64,000 nt of DNA, taken from contig CALUCE010000002.1 of the NCBI GenBank assembly GCA_943914475.1, positions 62,001-126,000 on the forward strand. The letters run 5' to 3'. Shown here one piece after another: positions 1 through 8,145 of this stretch (position 1 is the first letter of the stretch; the number at the start of each line of letters is the position of its first letter). Origin of the DNA: an uncultured Anaerococcus sp. (GTDB lineage Bacteria > Bacillota > Clostridia > Tissierellales > Peptoniphilaceae). The notes under the pieces were generated by a model. That model saw nothing but the letters and a program-made list of their open reading frames with translations. It had not been told where the DNA came from and ran no database searches. A program made the translations under genes and the position numbers.

Positions 1-457
1 TTACTGTAAGCATAGCCTCTTCTGTTGTTCTTATGATTGTTGGAAGAATCATTATAGCTACTGTTAAGGAACCTGCTAGCAAGGAATATCCCATCTTTAA
101 GGTTGCTGCAAAGAATATATAACCAAACAAACCATATACTATGGAAGGAATGGAAGAAAGTATTTCTGTAGCAAACCTAACTATACCAATAAAATATTTA
201 TTTTTAGCATATTGAGATAAGTATATTGCTGTAAAAATTCCTATAGGAAGTGTAACTATTAGTGTAATTAAAATAGTATATAAAGTTGTTATCAAGGCTG
301 GCATAATAGATACATTTTCTGATGTATATTGCATAGAAAATAGTCCAGAGCTAATGTTAGGTATACCATTTACTAGTATATGTCCAATAACTAATCCACC
401 TGCTGCAAAGCCTAAAAATGAAAGAATAAAAATTAAAATTTTAAAAGATTTCTTCAT
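1..457 (-). CDS. pstA: PstA, phosphate ABC transporter permease (partial, 3' end outside window)
   Basis: The first 152 codons of a membrane permease are present; the gene runs off the left edge. The start ATG is at 455-457, and its ribosome site (GGAGAT) overlaps the stop codon of pstC, so the two are translationally coupled. The visible part has an N-terminal membrane segment, a periplasmic-side stretch, a second hydrophobic segment and an SIPSIVYGLFG motif typical of PstA/PstC permeases. It would pair with PstC to form the membrane channel of the high-affinity phosphate importer, powered by PstB (not in the window). Identification rests on position after pstS-pstC and on the motif. Confidence 0.9.
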   Translation of the reverse strand, partial: MKKSFKILIFILSFLGFAAGGLVIGHILVNGIPNISSGLFSMQYTSENVSIMPALITTLYTILITLIVTLPIGIFTAIYLSQYAKNKYFIGIVRFATEILSSIPSIVYGLFGYIFFAATLKMGYSLLAGSLTVAIMILPTIIRTTEEAMLTV

Positions 458-465
458 AATATCTC

Positions 466-1326
466 CTATAGTTTGCTATCGCCTTTTCTTCTAATAAATT
501 TAAAGATTACATTTATTATCAGAATGAAGATAAATAAAACCATACCTGTGGCTATTAGGGCTTCTTTGTGATCTCCTGCAGCATAGCCCATCTCAAGAAC
601 TATGTTGGTTGTAAGAGTTCTTACTCCTTCAAACAAAGAACCTGGCATCCTTGGTTGGTTACCTACTACTAGGTAAACTGCCATTGTCTCACCAATTGAC
701 CTACCTATAGCAAGTATTATGGAAGAGAAAATTCCAGATTTTGCATAAGGAACCATAACCTTTCTTATGGTTTCTTCCTTGGTTGCTCCAAGAGCAAGGG
801 AACCTGCATAAAAAACTTGAGGTACTTGTTCTAGAGAGTTTTGAGATATATTTACCATGGTTGGAAGAATCATAATACTTAAGAGGATTGATGCTGTTAG
901 CATGTTCATACCTCTGACACGAAAGGTTTGTGACATAAAGGGAACTATAACCATCATGGCAAAGAAACCATAGATAATGGATGGAATAGCTGCCATTAAG
1001 TTTATTAAACCTTTTAAAAAGCCGTATGATTTTTTAGCATAGTAAGCCATAAAGATAGAAATGGCAAGTCCAAATGGTAGGGCTATTAGTGTGGATAAAA
1101 GTGTAACTATGATGGAACCTATTATCATTGGTGCTATACCAAAGTAAGCAGGTTTTGCTGTAGGTGCCCATTTTAGTCCTGTTAAGAATTTTATAAGTCC
1201 GTATTTATTTACAAAAGCAAGGCCTGACTTAAATATAAAGAAAGTAATCAGACCAATAAGAAATACAGCCATGGCTGCCGATATTAGGAATATTATTTCT
1301 CCTGCTTTTTCTTTTTTTGAATCCAT
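466..1326 (-). CDS. pstC: PstC, phosphate ABC transporter permease
   Basis: A 286-residue integral membrane protein, a usual length for PstC. About six hydrophobic segments are seen (near residues 12-33, 66-92, 106-128, 142-157, 200-222, 260-278). Residues 114-120 (PSIIYGF) and the loop at 177-200 followed by GRSIGETMAV (208-217) are the conserved permease and ATPase-contact motifs. It forms the inner-membrane phosphate channel with PstA. It lies 91 bp downstream of pstS, separated by a strong terminator-like hairpin, and immediately before pstA. Such a hairpin commonly lets PstS be made in excess over the permeases; that role is inferred here. Confidence 0.95.
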   Translation of the reverse strand: MDSKKEKAGEIIFLISAAMAVFLIGLITFFIFKSGLAFVNKYGLIKFLTGLKWAPTAKPAYFGIAPMIIGSIIVTLLSTLIALPFGLAISIFMAYYAKKSYGFLKGLINLMAAIPSIIYGFFAMMVIVPFMSQTFRVRGMNMLTASILLSIMILPTMVNISQNSLEQVPQVFYAGSLALGATKEETIRKVMVPYAKSGIFSSIILAIGRSIGETMAVYLVVGNQPRMPGSLFEGVRTLTTNIVLEMGYAAGDHKEALIATGMVLFIFILIINVIFKFIRRKGDSKL

Positions 1327-1365
1327 TTATTTCTCCTATGTTTTTAAATGACAAGAAGTAAACTA

Positions 1366-1401
1366 GAAAAAAAGAAAGTAAGCCCAGAGGACTATACTTT
1401 C
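1366..1401 (-). terminator. Partial terminator between pstS and pstC
   Basis: On the minus strand the arms GAAAGTA and TACTTTC enclose an inner AGTCC/GGGCT stem with a 3-nt loop, giving about 12 pairs with one bulge, followed directly by seven T. This is an intrinsic terminator inside the operon, probably leaky, so that pstS outnumbers pstCA transcripts. Confidence 0.8.
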
Positions 1402-1417
1402 TCCTTCCTTTTTAAAT

Positions 1418-2380
1418 TTATAGGTCAGATGTACTTTTAATCTCGCCTGAGAAAATTTGTTTTACTTGATCCATTGTCAAGTCATCAATCTTAGAATCGT
1501 CTTTGTTTACTATAACTGCGATACCGTCTTGAGCAAGAACTTCTACTTGTAGTTCTTTTGCTTCGTCATCTTTAAGGTCTCTTGAAGCCATAGCGATTTG
1601 ACTTACACCTGAGATTGTTGATTCGATACCTGCAGAAGATCCTGTAGATTGAAGTTCAATAGTTGCGTTAGGGTTTACTTCTTTGTAAGCTTCGATTAGT
1701 TTTTCCATAACTGGAGTAACTGATGTAGAACCAGCAACTGTTATTGAACCTTCAGGCTTCTTAGATTCATAGTCTTGGCTTTCTACTGCTATATAACCTT
1801 CATCTGTAACGATCTTTTGAGCATCTTCACTTAGAACGTAAGCTAGGAAGTCTTTTCCAAGATCATCAAGTTCGTCTTCCTTGTAAGCAAGGTTGAAGTT
1901 TCTTTGAAGGTTGTAGTCACCAGCTTTGATGTTTTCGTCTGTTGCTTCAACTCCGTCAATCTTGATAGCTTTTACAGTATCATTTAAAGAACCAAGCGAG
2001 ATATATCCAATAGCGTTTGGATCTTGTGATACAGTTTGCATAACTGCGTTTGTTGAGTTTTGTACAATTGCTTCGTCAGTTGTGTTATCAACTTTTTCGC
2101 CATCTTTTTCTTCTTCAAGACCTGTAAGCTCGATAAAGGCTCCTCTTGTACCTGAACCGTCTTCTCTAGAAACTACAGAAATTTCAAAGTCTTCAGCGTC
2201 TGCTGTAGTATCTTCTTCTGATTTTTCTGTATCATCGGTAGTTTCAGCAGTTTCTGTGCTTTCTACTTGGCTACCTTCTTCTTTGTTGTTGTCTTCTGAA
2301 TTTCCGTTTCCACCACATGCAGATAGAACGAAAGTTAGTGATAAAGCTGCGATTATGAATTTAGTATTTTTGATTTTCAT
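1418..2380 (-). CDS. pstS: Phosphate-binding lipoprotein PstS with circularly permuted fold order
   Basis: Secreted lipoprotein of 320 residues: signal peptide with lipobox LSAC (Cys22), then an acidic Glu/Asp/Thr linker to about residue 62. The ligand-binding domain is unusual. Residues 63-205 (VVSREDGSGTRGAF at 69-82, NAIGYISLG at 122-130, a LSEDAQKIV segment at 183-191) correspond to the second half of ordinary PstS proteins, and residues 211-320 (ITVAGSTSVTPVMEK, GSSAGI, AMASRDLK, DQVKQIFSGEI) to the first half. The protein therefore reads C-half then N-half. All phosphate-binding motifs are kept. It delivers phosphate to PstCA. The start is preceded by an AGGAG site. PhoP-like boxes lie upstream. 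Confidence 0.93.
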   Translation of the reverse strand: MKIKNTKFIIAALSLTFVLSACGGNGNSEDNNKEEGSQVESTETAETTDDTEKSEEDTTADAEDFEISVVSREDGSGTRGAFIELTGLEEEKDGEKVDNTTDEAIVQNSTNAVMQTVSQDPNAIGYISLGSLNDTVKAIKIDGVEATDENIKAGDYNLQRNFNLAYKEDELDDLGKDFLAYVLSEDAQKIVTDEGYIAVESQDYESKKPEGSITVAGSTSVTPVMEKLIEAYKEVNPNATIELQSTGSSAGIESTISGVSQIAMASRDLKDDEAKELQVEVLAQDGIAVIVNKDDSKIDDLTMDQVKQIFSGEIKSTSDL

Positions 2381-2412
2381 TATTATCTCCTTTAATATCT
2401 AATTCATTACCT

Positions 2413-2466
2413 AGTATAGTTAAGACCTATTTTGTTCTCTTAAAATGAATGTAAAGTTTATGTAAA
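2413..2466 (-). promoter_or_regulatory. pstS promoter with tandem PhoP-like boxes
   Basis: Reading the minus strand, TTTACA (2466-2461), five bases, TTTACA (2455-2450), five bases, then TTTAAG (2444-2439) give an exact 11-bp spacing, followed by a -10 TATACT (2418-2413) without a good -35. This matches the layout of PhoP-activated promoters in Bacillus (TT-A/C/T-ACA repeats with 5-bp spacers overlapping the -35). No phoPR genes are in the window, so the regulator is inferred. Confidence 0.65.
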
Positions 2467-2475
2467 AGCTTAAGT

Positions 2476-2503
2476 TTGAAAAATTTTTGAAAAATTATAT
2501 AAT
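2476..2503 (+). promoter_or_regulatory. asnA promoter
   Basis: TTGAAA (2476-2481), 16 bp, TATAAT (2498-2503), followed by a typical AAGGAG ribosome site before the asnA ATG at 2551. It is a near-consensus housekeeping promoter, back to back with the pstS promoter. Confidence 0.75.
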
Positions 2504-2550
2504 AAAGTATATGATTATAAATTTTGACAAAGCTAGATTAAGGAGATTCA

Positions 2551-3561
2551 ATGACTGAAATTTACACACCAAAGAATTATAAATCTGACGAAAACTTATA
2601 TAGAACTCAGCTTCTTATTAAGGAAATAAAGGACTTTTTCCAAATAAATCTTTCCAATAACCTAAATTTAAAGAGAGTTTCTGCACCTCTTTTTGTTGAT
2701 GTAAATACTGGACTTAACGATAACCTAAGTGGAGTTGAAGAGCCAGTTAAGTTTACCCTACCAGAGGCAAATAATCAAAACATGGAGATAGTTCACTCTC
2801 TTGCCAAATGGAAGAGATTTGCCTTAAGAAATTACAAATTTAAGATGCATGAGGGACTTTACACTGACATGAACGCTATCAGAAGATGTGAAGTACCTGA
2901 CAACATCCACTCTTTTTATGTAGACCAATGGGACTGGGAGTTAATAATAGATGAAAAAGATAGGTCTAGAGAATACTTAGAAGCTACTGTTCAAGTAATC
3001 TTTAATACCCTTAGGGCTCTTGATGAATATTTGTGTAACCTAGTACCAACCAGGGTTAAACTTTTACCTCAAACTATTCATTTTATGACAACCCAAGAGC
3101 TATATGATATGTATCATGACCTTGATCCAGACCAAAGAGAAAGAGAAGCTGCAAAAAAATATAAGGCCCTCTTCTTGATGCAAATAGGAAAAGAGCTATC
3201 AAATGGTGAAGTCCATGATATGAGAGCTCCAGACTATGATGACTGGAACTTAAATGGAGATATACTCGTTTATAACCCTGTTTTGGATGACGTTTTAGAA
3301 TTATCCTCTATGGGAATTAGGGTAGATTCCAAATCACTCATAGACCAACTAGAAAAGTCTGGCAAGACTGATAGATTAAAATACGAATACCACAAACTTT
3401 TAACTGAGAACAAACTACCTCTAACCATAGGTGGCGGTATAGGTCAATCAAGGCTATGTATGTTCTTTTTACAAAAAGCCCACATAGGAGAAGTTCAAGT
3501 ATCCTACTGGCCACAAAGTATGAGGGATTCTTTAAAAGAAAAAGGAATAATACTTTTATAA
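2551..3561 (+). CDS. asnA: Aspartate--ammonia ligase (asparagine synthetase A)
   Basis: A 336-residue cytosolic enzyme, the normal AsnA length, that makes asparagine from aspartate, ammonia and ATP. It belongs to the class II aminoacyl-tRNA-synthetase fold family. Recognisable family segments include DVNTGLNDNLSGVEEPV near residues 50-66, HSLAKWKRFAL near 83-93, the GLYTDMNAIRR stretch, the DQWDWE motif near 126-131, and the C-terminal GGGIGQSRLCMFFLQK ATP-binding motif. It is a single-gene transcription unit: own promoter upstream, bidirectional terminator downstream. Ammonia rather than glutamine is the nitrogen donor, fitting an ammonia-rich amino-acid fermenter. Confidence 0.97.
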   Translation: MTEIYTPKNYKSDENLYRTQLLIKEIKDFFQINLSNNLNLKRVSAPLFVDVNTGLNDNLSGVEEPVKFTLPEANNQNMEIVHSLAKWKRFALRNYKFKMHEGLYTDMNAIRRCEVPDNIHSFYVDQWDWELIIDEKDRSREYLEATVQVIFNTLRALDEYLCNLVPTRVKLLPQTIHFMTTQELYDMYHDLDPDQREREAAKKYKALFLMQIGKELSNGEVHDMRAPDYDDWNLNGDILVYNPVLDDVLELSSMGIRVDSKSLIDQLEKSGKTDRLKYEYHKLLTENKLPLTIGGGIGQSRLCMFFLQKAHIGEVQVSYWPQSMRDSLKEKGIILL

Positions 3562-3566
3562 AAAAC

Positions 3567-3602
3567 AAAAGATTAGCTGGATTATCTCCAAGCTAATCTT
3601 TT
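3567..3602. terminator. Bidirectional terminator after asnA
   Basis: Arms AAAAGATTAGCT (3567-3578) and AGCTAATCTTTT (3591-3602) form a long stem. A T-rich run follows on the plus strand and an A-rich run precedes it, so it can serve both asnA and the converging SdpI-like gene, whose last codons lie within it. Confidence 0.85.
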
Positions 3603-3940
3603 ATTTTTTTATCATACTTCTTTAAAGCTCTTTGGATTTCAAGCCTTGATAGGATATAGACTAGGACTTGGCCTGCCACAAGTCTTAAGGCAGTATCCAT
3701 ATCAAGCCAAGATTTTATCTGAAAGCCTATATTTACCAGAAGAAAAACTAAGGAAATGATAAGAGTGATATTTCCCCCATACTTATTGGCATAGGCCCAG
3801 TTTTCCTTAGATTTTTTTGATAATTTTGTCCTAAAACCACTTACTTGGTTGATCTCTTCCCTGGACCTGATTTTATAAAGTAGGCCTAGGGCTATAAAAC
3901 GGATGGGAAGTATATAAACCAAAATATTTGCAAAAATCAT
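3593..3940 (-). CDS. SdpI-family small membrane protein
   Basis: A 115-residue membrane protein with about three hydrophobic segments (residues 3-22, 56-75 and 84-101). The segment FRTKLSKKSKENWAYANKYGG (residues 37-57) resembles the SdpI/YhfL family signature, in which an R-T-x-x-S patch is followed by a W-x-x-A-N motif. SdpI itself is the immunity protein against a Bacillus toxin, but most family members have no known function and no toxin gene lies nearby. It is 23 bp upstream of recQ's stop codon reading the same way, so in this strand order recQ comes first and this gene last. Family call moderate, function unknown. Confidence 0.6.
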   Translation of the reverse strand: MIFANILVYILPIRFIALGLLYKIRSREEINQVSGFRTKLSKKSKENWAYANKYGGNITLIISLVFLLVNIGFQIKSWLDMDTALRLVAGQVLVYILSRLEIQRALKKYDKKIKD

Positions 3941-3963
3941 AGTCTTTCTCTTTCTTTAAAAAC

Positions 3964-5814
3964 TTATTTTAACTCGTCATAAAATATATTATCTTTAGAT
4001 CTTTTTTCAGCCATAAATTCCTTTATTTCTGCCAAAAACAAGTCCCCGTACTGGATAAGCTTCTTGTTTCCAACCCCCTTAACTTCTAAAAAGTCTTCAT
4101 CATTTTTTGGTTTTTTTACAGACATATCCTTTAAGGAAGCATCATTAAAGATAATAAAGGGTGGGACATTTCTCTTTTGTGAAAGACTTAGCCTTAGCTT
4201 TTTAAGACTTAAGAATAGGGCCTGGTCATAGTCTTCCCTATCAGATATATCAGGCGACTTTTCTTTTTCCACCAGTCTTTGATCTCTTTCTATTTCCTTT
4301 ATGAAGACCTTTTTTTGATCAAACAAGACTTCCTTGGATTTTTCTGTTAGCTTTAGAATTGGATATTCAAGACCAGATACCTTTATATAGCCATCTGCAA
4401 TCAAGGCTCCTATCAAATCCTTTATATACTTATCACTTTCGCTTTTCATAATCCCATAGGTTGATACAGAGGCAAGATTTTTTCTCTTGGCATCGGCACT
4501 TTTTGAACCTTTGAGACAGGCAACTACTGTTGATACCCCATATCTTTGGTCAAGCCTATAGATACAAGAAAGAATCTTTTGGGAGTCTACTGTTACTTCC
4601 ACCTTCTTAAATTCTGACAGGCAGTTAGAACAAGCCCCGCAGGTCTCTTCTGCTTCTTGGCCAAAATAGTTTAGGATAAATTTTCTTAAACACTCTGATG
4701 TGTTTACATAGTTTATTATGGTTTGTAGGTTTTTTAGTTTATTTCTTTGTTGGCCATAGTCTTTTGTTTGGCTGATTAAAAACTTATTGATTACTATATC
4801 CTGACCTGAAAATAAAAGGATGGCATCAGATTTTTCTCCATCTCTGCCCCCACGGCCTGCTTCTTGGTAGTAGGACTCCATATCTTGGGGCATATTGTAG
4901 TGGATGACAAAGCGTACATCTGACTTGTCTATGCCCATACCAAAGGCGTTGGTTGCTACTATAATATTTTTCCTATCAAAGATAAAGTCTTCTTGATTTT
5001 GCTTTTTTTCCTTATCTTCAAGACCTGCATGGTAGTAGGTTACAGACTTGCCTTCTTTTTTTAAGTACCTGTAGATAGCCTCTACTCTCTTTCTGGTGGA
5101 GGCATAAATTATACCTGACAGGTCTTTTTTATCCTTAAGGTAGGACTTTAAAAAGGCTAGTTTGTCTTTGGGCTTTCTTACTTCAAAGAGTAAATTTTCC
5201 CTATCAAAACCTGTTACCTTGACAAAGGGATCACAAAGTTCCAGGTTATCTATTATGTCATCCCTAACTTGTCTGGTAGCTGTAGCTGTAAAGGCTGTAA
5301 TTTGTAAGTCTCTTTCCAGAATATCATAAAGATAAGGAATTAGTTTATAGGAAGGTCTAAAGTCATGGCCCCACTTGGATATGCAGTGGGCCTCATCTAT
5401 GGCTAGAAATGAAATATTTATATCCTTGATAAAGTCAATGAAAAAGTCATTTTCAAGTCTTTCAGGAGATACATAGACAAGCTTAATCTTTCCCCTTGCT
5501 ATGGCAGAAAGGGCCTGGGAATATTCTTTTTTGCTCATAGAAGAATTTATAAAAGTTGCTGGTATCCCGTTTTCCACTAAGGAATCCACCTGGTCTTTCA
5601 TTAGGGATATAAGGGGAGAGATTACCAGGCAAACCCCTTCTTTCATCATGGCTGGAAGCTGGTAGCATATGGACTTTCCCCCTCCAGTTGGTAGGACTCC
5701 AAGCACATCTTCTCCTTCCAGGATAGATCCTATTATTTCTTCTTGTCCCTTCCTAAAGGAATCATAACCAAAATATTTTTTTAAATTTTCTGTCAAATCT
5801 TCTTTTTTATACAT
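3964..5814 (-). CDS. recQ: ATP-dependent DNA helicase RecQ
   Basis: A 616-residue superfamily 2 helicase that unwinds DNA 3'-5' in recombination repair. Walker A LPTGGGKS is at residues 41-48, DEAH box at 140-143, and the helicase motif VI QEAGRGGRDG near 320-329. The zinc subdomain has C-x16-C-x2-C-x2-C (from ECLRKF to CGACSNC). A winged-helix RQC region follows, and a C-terminal HRDC domain (about residues 520-600) is present. Length and domain order match bacterial RecQ. The ribosome site (AGAAAG) is modest. The 132 bp upstream hold a 9-bp inverted repeat. Confidence 0.96.
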   Translation of the reverse strand: MYKKEDLTENLKKYFGYDSFRKGQEEIIGSILEGEDVLGVLPTGGGKSICYQLPAMMKEGVCLVISPLISLMKDQVDSLVENGIPATFINSSMSKKEYSQALSAIARGKIKLVYVSPERLENDFFIDFIKDINISFLAIDEAHCISKWGHDFRPSYKLIPYLYDILERDLQITAFTATATRQVRDDIIDNLELCDPFVKVTGFDRENLLFEVRKPKDKLAFLKSYLKDKKDLSGIIYASTRKRVEAIYRYLKKEGKSVTYYHAGLEDKEKKQNQEDFIFDRKNIIVATNAFGMGIDKSDVRFVIHYNMPQDMESYYQEAGRGGRDGEKSDAILLFSGQDIVINKFLISQTKDYGQQRNKLKNLQTIINYVNTSECLRKFILNYFGQEAEETCGACSNCLSEFKKVEVTVDSQKILSCIYRLDQRYGVSTVVACLKGSKSADAKRKNLASVSTYGIMKSESDKYIKDLIGALIADGYIKVSGLEYPILKLTEKSKEVLFDQKKVFIKEIERDQRLVEKEKSPDISDREDYDQALFLSLKKLRLSLSQKRNVPPFIIFNDASLKDMSVKKPKNDEDFLEVKGVGNKKLIQYGDLFLAEIKEFMAEKRSKDNIFYDELK

Positions 5815-5870
5815 GCATAATTCTTTCTAAAAAAATAGCTGCCACAGGATAAATCTACCACCAATCCTGG

Positions 5871-5907
5871 AGCCTATCCTTAGGATGATTTTTCCTTTGG
5901 ATAGGCT
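5871..5907. repeat. Inverted repeat upstream of recQ
   Basis: AGCCTATCC (5871-5879) and GGATAGGCT (5899-5907) are perfect 9-bp arms around a 19-nt loop that itself contains AGGA/TCCT pairing. A second weaker pair (CAGGAT / ATCCTG) lies at about 5845-5869. No T-run follows on either strand, so it is not a standard terminator; it may structure the recQ leader. Confidence 0.5.
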
Positions 5908-5946
5908 TAATAGGCAAGTGATTAAAATTTATTTTTCTGCAACAGC

Positions 5947-7011
5947 TTAGTTTCCATCTGTATTGTTAAGGTTGGAGTTTTGTTCAATTATAGAATCGTC
6001 TACAGGGGTTATTACATCCTCAGGATTTTCTGTATTTTCAGCCTTGTCAGGGCTTTCTTCCTTATCTTCAGTTTTTTCATCCGGAGCTGAGAAAGTTTCT
6101 TCCTTTTCTTGGGTTGCCCCTTCTCCCTTGTTAAAGATTATATCTCCAATCCTTGTTTTAAGGTCAATCTTTCTTTGAGCCTTGTTTTCGGACTTGTAGC
6201 CATCTTTAATATTTCTATAGGAAACATTACCCAAAACAAAGTTTCCTACATTTAGCTTGGCTGTAATATCAAACTTGTCTATAGGATCTTGGGTCTTTAT
6301 GTTGATGGAGCCTACATCTGTTTGGTAGGATACATCGTTGGTCATCTTTACATCTTCAGCTATGATGTCTCCAGCCTTTGTTATAAGAGAGCCGTTGTTC
6401 ATTTCTGATTTTGTAAGATTTATGTTTCCTGCATTATTTCTTATAGATCCATTAAAGTAGGAGTTATCTACGGATATGGTTCCACTTTCTAGGGTAAGAT
6501 CCACATTTTTTGCTTCAAGGTCTGTAATCTTGATCTGACCTGCTCCGATATTTCCCTTTATTTCATCTATGGCTCCATCCATAGGTAGGAAAATTCTAAC
6601 TATCTGAATCTTATTTTTCATGTAAAGTTCTTGACCCTTTATATCTGATGAAATATCTATATTTCCATCATCAATATTTACCTTTACATCGTAGACATTA
6701 TCCTCTCCCTTGTATAGTTTGGTATATTCTATGTAAGGGTTGGTAGTTGATCTTTGGATTCTTACATCTGTGGTTTTTAAATCAAAGTTTATGGATTTTA
6801 TACCGCTTAAATCCACCCTCATAATATTGGATGAATTATAGGAATGTTCATTGATTTCCTTAGATGTCATGTTTCCAGACCTGGTAACTGTATTAATTTG
6901 ACTTTTTATTAGAAATCCTGCCAAGGCTAAGGCCAGGATAACTAGTATGGCTATTATAGTTTTGTTTGATAGTTTATTTTTTCTATTTCTTCTATTGTCT
7001 TTCTTCTCCAT
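5947..7011 (-). CDS. Membrane-anchored DUF4097-like beta-repeat protein
   Basis: A 354-residue protein with a basic cytoplasmic N-terminus, one membrane anchor (residues 18-37), an extracellular region of repeated short beta motifs (for example GDII, GSINIKT, GNFVLGN, GDIIFN, about residues 60-300), and a disordered acidic tail rich in Glu, Asp and Pro. The pattern of G-x-I-x-V/I turns resembles the DUF4097/LiaG-type putative adhesin domain. Function unknown; related proteins accompany envelope-stress genes. The start follows a GGGGGA ribosome site. It overlaps the upstream small membrane gene by 20 bp, so the two form one unit after truA. Confidence 0.6.
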   Translation of the reverse strand: MEKKDNRRNRKNKLSNKTIIAILVILALALAGFLIKSQINTVTRSGNMTSKEINEHSYNSSNIMRVDLSGIKSINFDLKTTDVRIQRSTTNPYIEYTKLYKGEDNVYDVKVNIDDGNIDISSDIKGQELYMKNKIQIVRIFLPMDGAIDEIKGNIGAGQIKITDLEAKNVDLTLESGTISVDNSYFNGSIRNNAGNINLTKSEMNNGSLITKAGDIIAEDVKMTNDVSYQTDVGSINIKTQDPIDKFDITAKLNVGNFVLGNVSYRNIKDGYKSENKAQRKIDLKTRIGDIIFNKGEGATQEKEETFSAPDEKTEDKEESPDKAENTENPEDVITPVDDSIIEQNSNLNNTDGN

Positions 7012-7405
7012 AATCTTCCCCCAAACTCAAGCGACTAATTACTACTAGCAAGATTGTACTTGCTACAAATATGGCTAAAAGAAAAATACTTGTATTTATC
7101 CCCTTTTCAAACAAGGGCTCGTAAATAATTTTATTTACTGAGTCAAAATAAGAAGTCTTGGTTAATTTTTCAATAAAATATACCAAGGATGTTAGGTTTA
7201 AAAAGCATAGGAAAAATTTCATTACTTCATTTAAGCTATCAAATTCTTTATTTTTTGCATAAAGGACAGAAAAAATGATAAATACAAGGCTAAAAATTAG
7301 AAATATGGCAAGTTTTAGGCTCTCTTTTACATAGGAAAATGAAATAATTAGAGCAAAAAACGCCAGCAAAATTTTTATTTGATCAAAAGTTTTGGTCTTT
7401 TTCAA
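6992..7405 (-). CDS. Hypothetical membrane protein with four predicted segments
   Basis: A 137-residue protein with hydrophobic stretches near residues 8-24, 30-49, 62-80 and 107-127. I do not recognise a family. It begins with a TTG codon (7405-7403) that overlaps the truA stop as TTGA, with AAAGGA placed about seven bases upstream, so it is translationally coupled to truA. Its end overlaps the start of the DUF4097-like gene. The tight packing suggests it works with that protein rather than with truA. Confidence 0.7.
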   Translation of the reverse strand: MKKTKTFDQIKILLAFFALIISFSYVKESLKLAIFLIFSLVFIIFSVLYAKNKEFDSLNEVMKFFLCFLNLTSLVYFIEKLTKTSYFDSVNKIIYEPLFEKGINTSIFLLAIFVASTILLVVISRLSLGEDYGEERQ

Positions 7406-8145
7406 TATTCTATCCTTTCAAGATACAAGCCTCCAGGACCCAGGGTTGGGTTTGCTCTTTCCTTGTTTTCAGGGTCTAGATAGGAGGTAAATTTCTCAAG
7501 ACTTATCCTACCTCTGGCAAGCTCTACAAGACTTCCTGCCATTATCCTCACTTGGTTGTGCAAGAAGGATTCTCCCTCAAAGAAAAGGTCAATCCTGTCC
7601 TCATCCTTTATAAAATAGGCCTTATCTATTGATCTTCTTGTGTTAATTATAGCATCTTTTTGACTAAACATGAAAGCCTTAAAGTCATGTTCACCCTGAA
7701 GAAGCCTAAGTCCTTCTGAAAGTTTGTCCAAATCTAGCTTATAGGTTACATTTTCCATGTACTTTCTATAGATAGGATGGAGGATTTTTTTGGTAGAGAT
7801 AACATACCTGTAGGTTTTCTTATGGGCATAAAACCTTGCGTGAAAATTTAAGTCTACTTCCTCAGATGATAAAACAAGAATATCATCAGGCAGGTAAGGA
7901 ACAAGGTGGAAGGAGAACTTATCAGGTCTAATCTTACTAGCTGTAAGAAAATTTACATATTGGCCTATGGCATGGACTCCTGCATCAGTCCTTCCTGCTG
8001 CTATTATCCTATTATTTTCTTCTGTCACCTTCCTAATTGCTTTTTCTAATTCTTCTTGGATACTTCTTTTTTCAGGCTGGATTTGATAGCCTGAAAATCC
8101 AGACCCGTCGTATTGGATCTTTAGCAATATATTTTTAATACTCAT
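7402..8145 (-). CDS. truA: tRNA pseudouridine(38-40) synthase TruA
   Basis: Makes pseudouridine at positions 38-40 of tRNA anticodon stems. I choose the ATG at 8145, which overlaps the ecfT stop as ATGA and gives a 247-residue protein starting MSIKNILLKIQYDG, the normal TruA start; an upstream in-frame extension to 8199 lies inside ecfT and lacks a ribosome site. The catalytic aspartate is in AGRTDAGVHA (Asp54). FHARF and the C-terminal FLHNQVRIMAGSLVELARGR motif are also present. The order ecfA1-ecfA2-ecfT-truA is widely conserved in Firmicutes. Confidence 0.96.
   Translation of the reverse strand: MSIKNILLKIQYDGSGFSGYQIQPEKRSIQEELEKAIRKVTEENNRIIAAGRTDAGVHAIGQYVNFLTASKIRPDKFSFHLVPYLPDDILVLSSEEVDLNFHARFYAHKKTYRYVISTKKILHPIYRKYMENVTYKLDLDKLSEGLRLLQGEHDFKAFMFSQKDAIINTRRSIDKAYFIKDEDRIDLFFEGESFLHNQVRIMAGSLVELARGRISLEKFTSYLDPENKERANPTLGPGGLYLERIEY

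Noticed and set aside
1926..2402. Serine-rich plus-strand frame opposite pstS
   Set aside because: Shadow of the acidic linker and body of pstS; no promoter or ribosome site.
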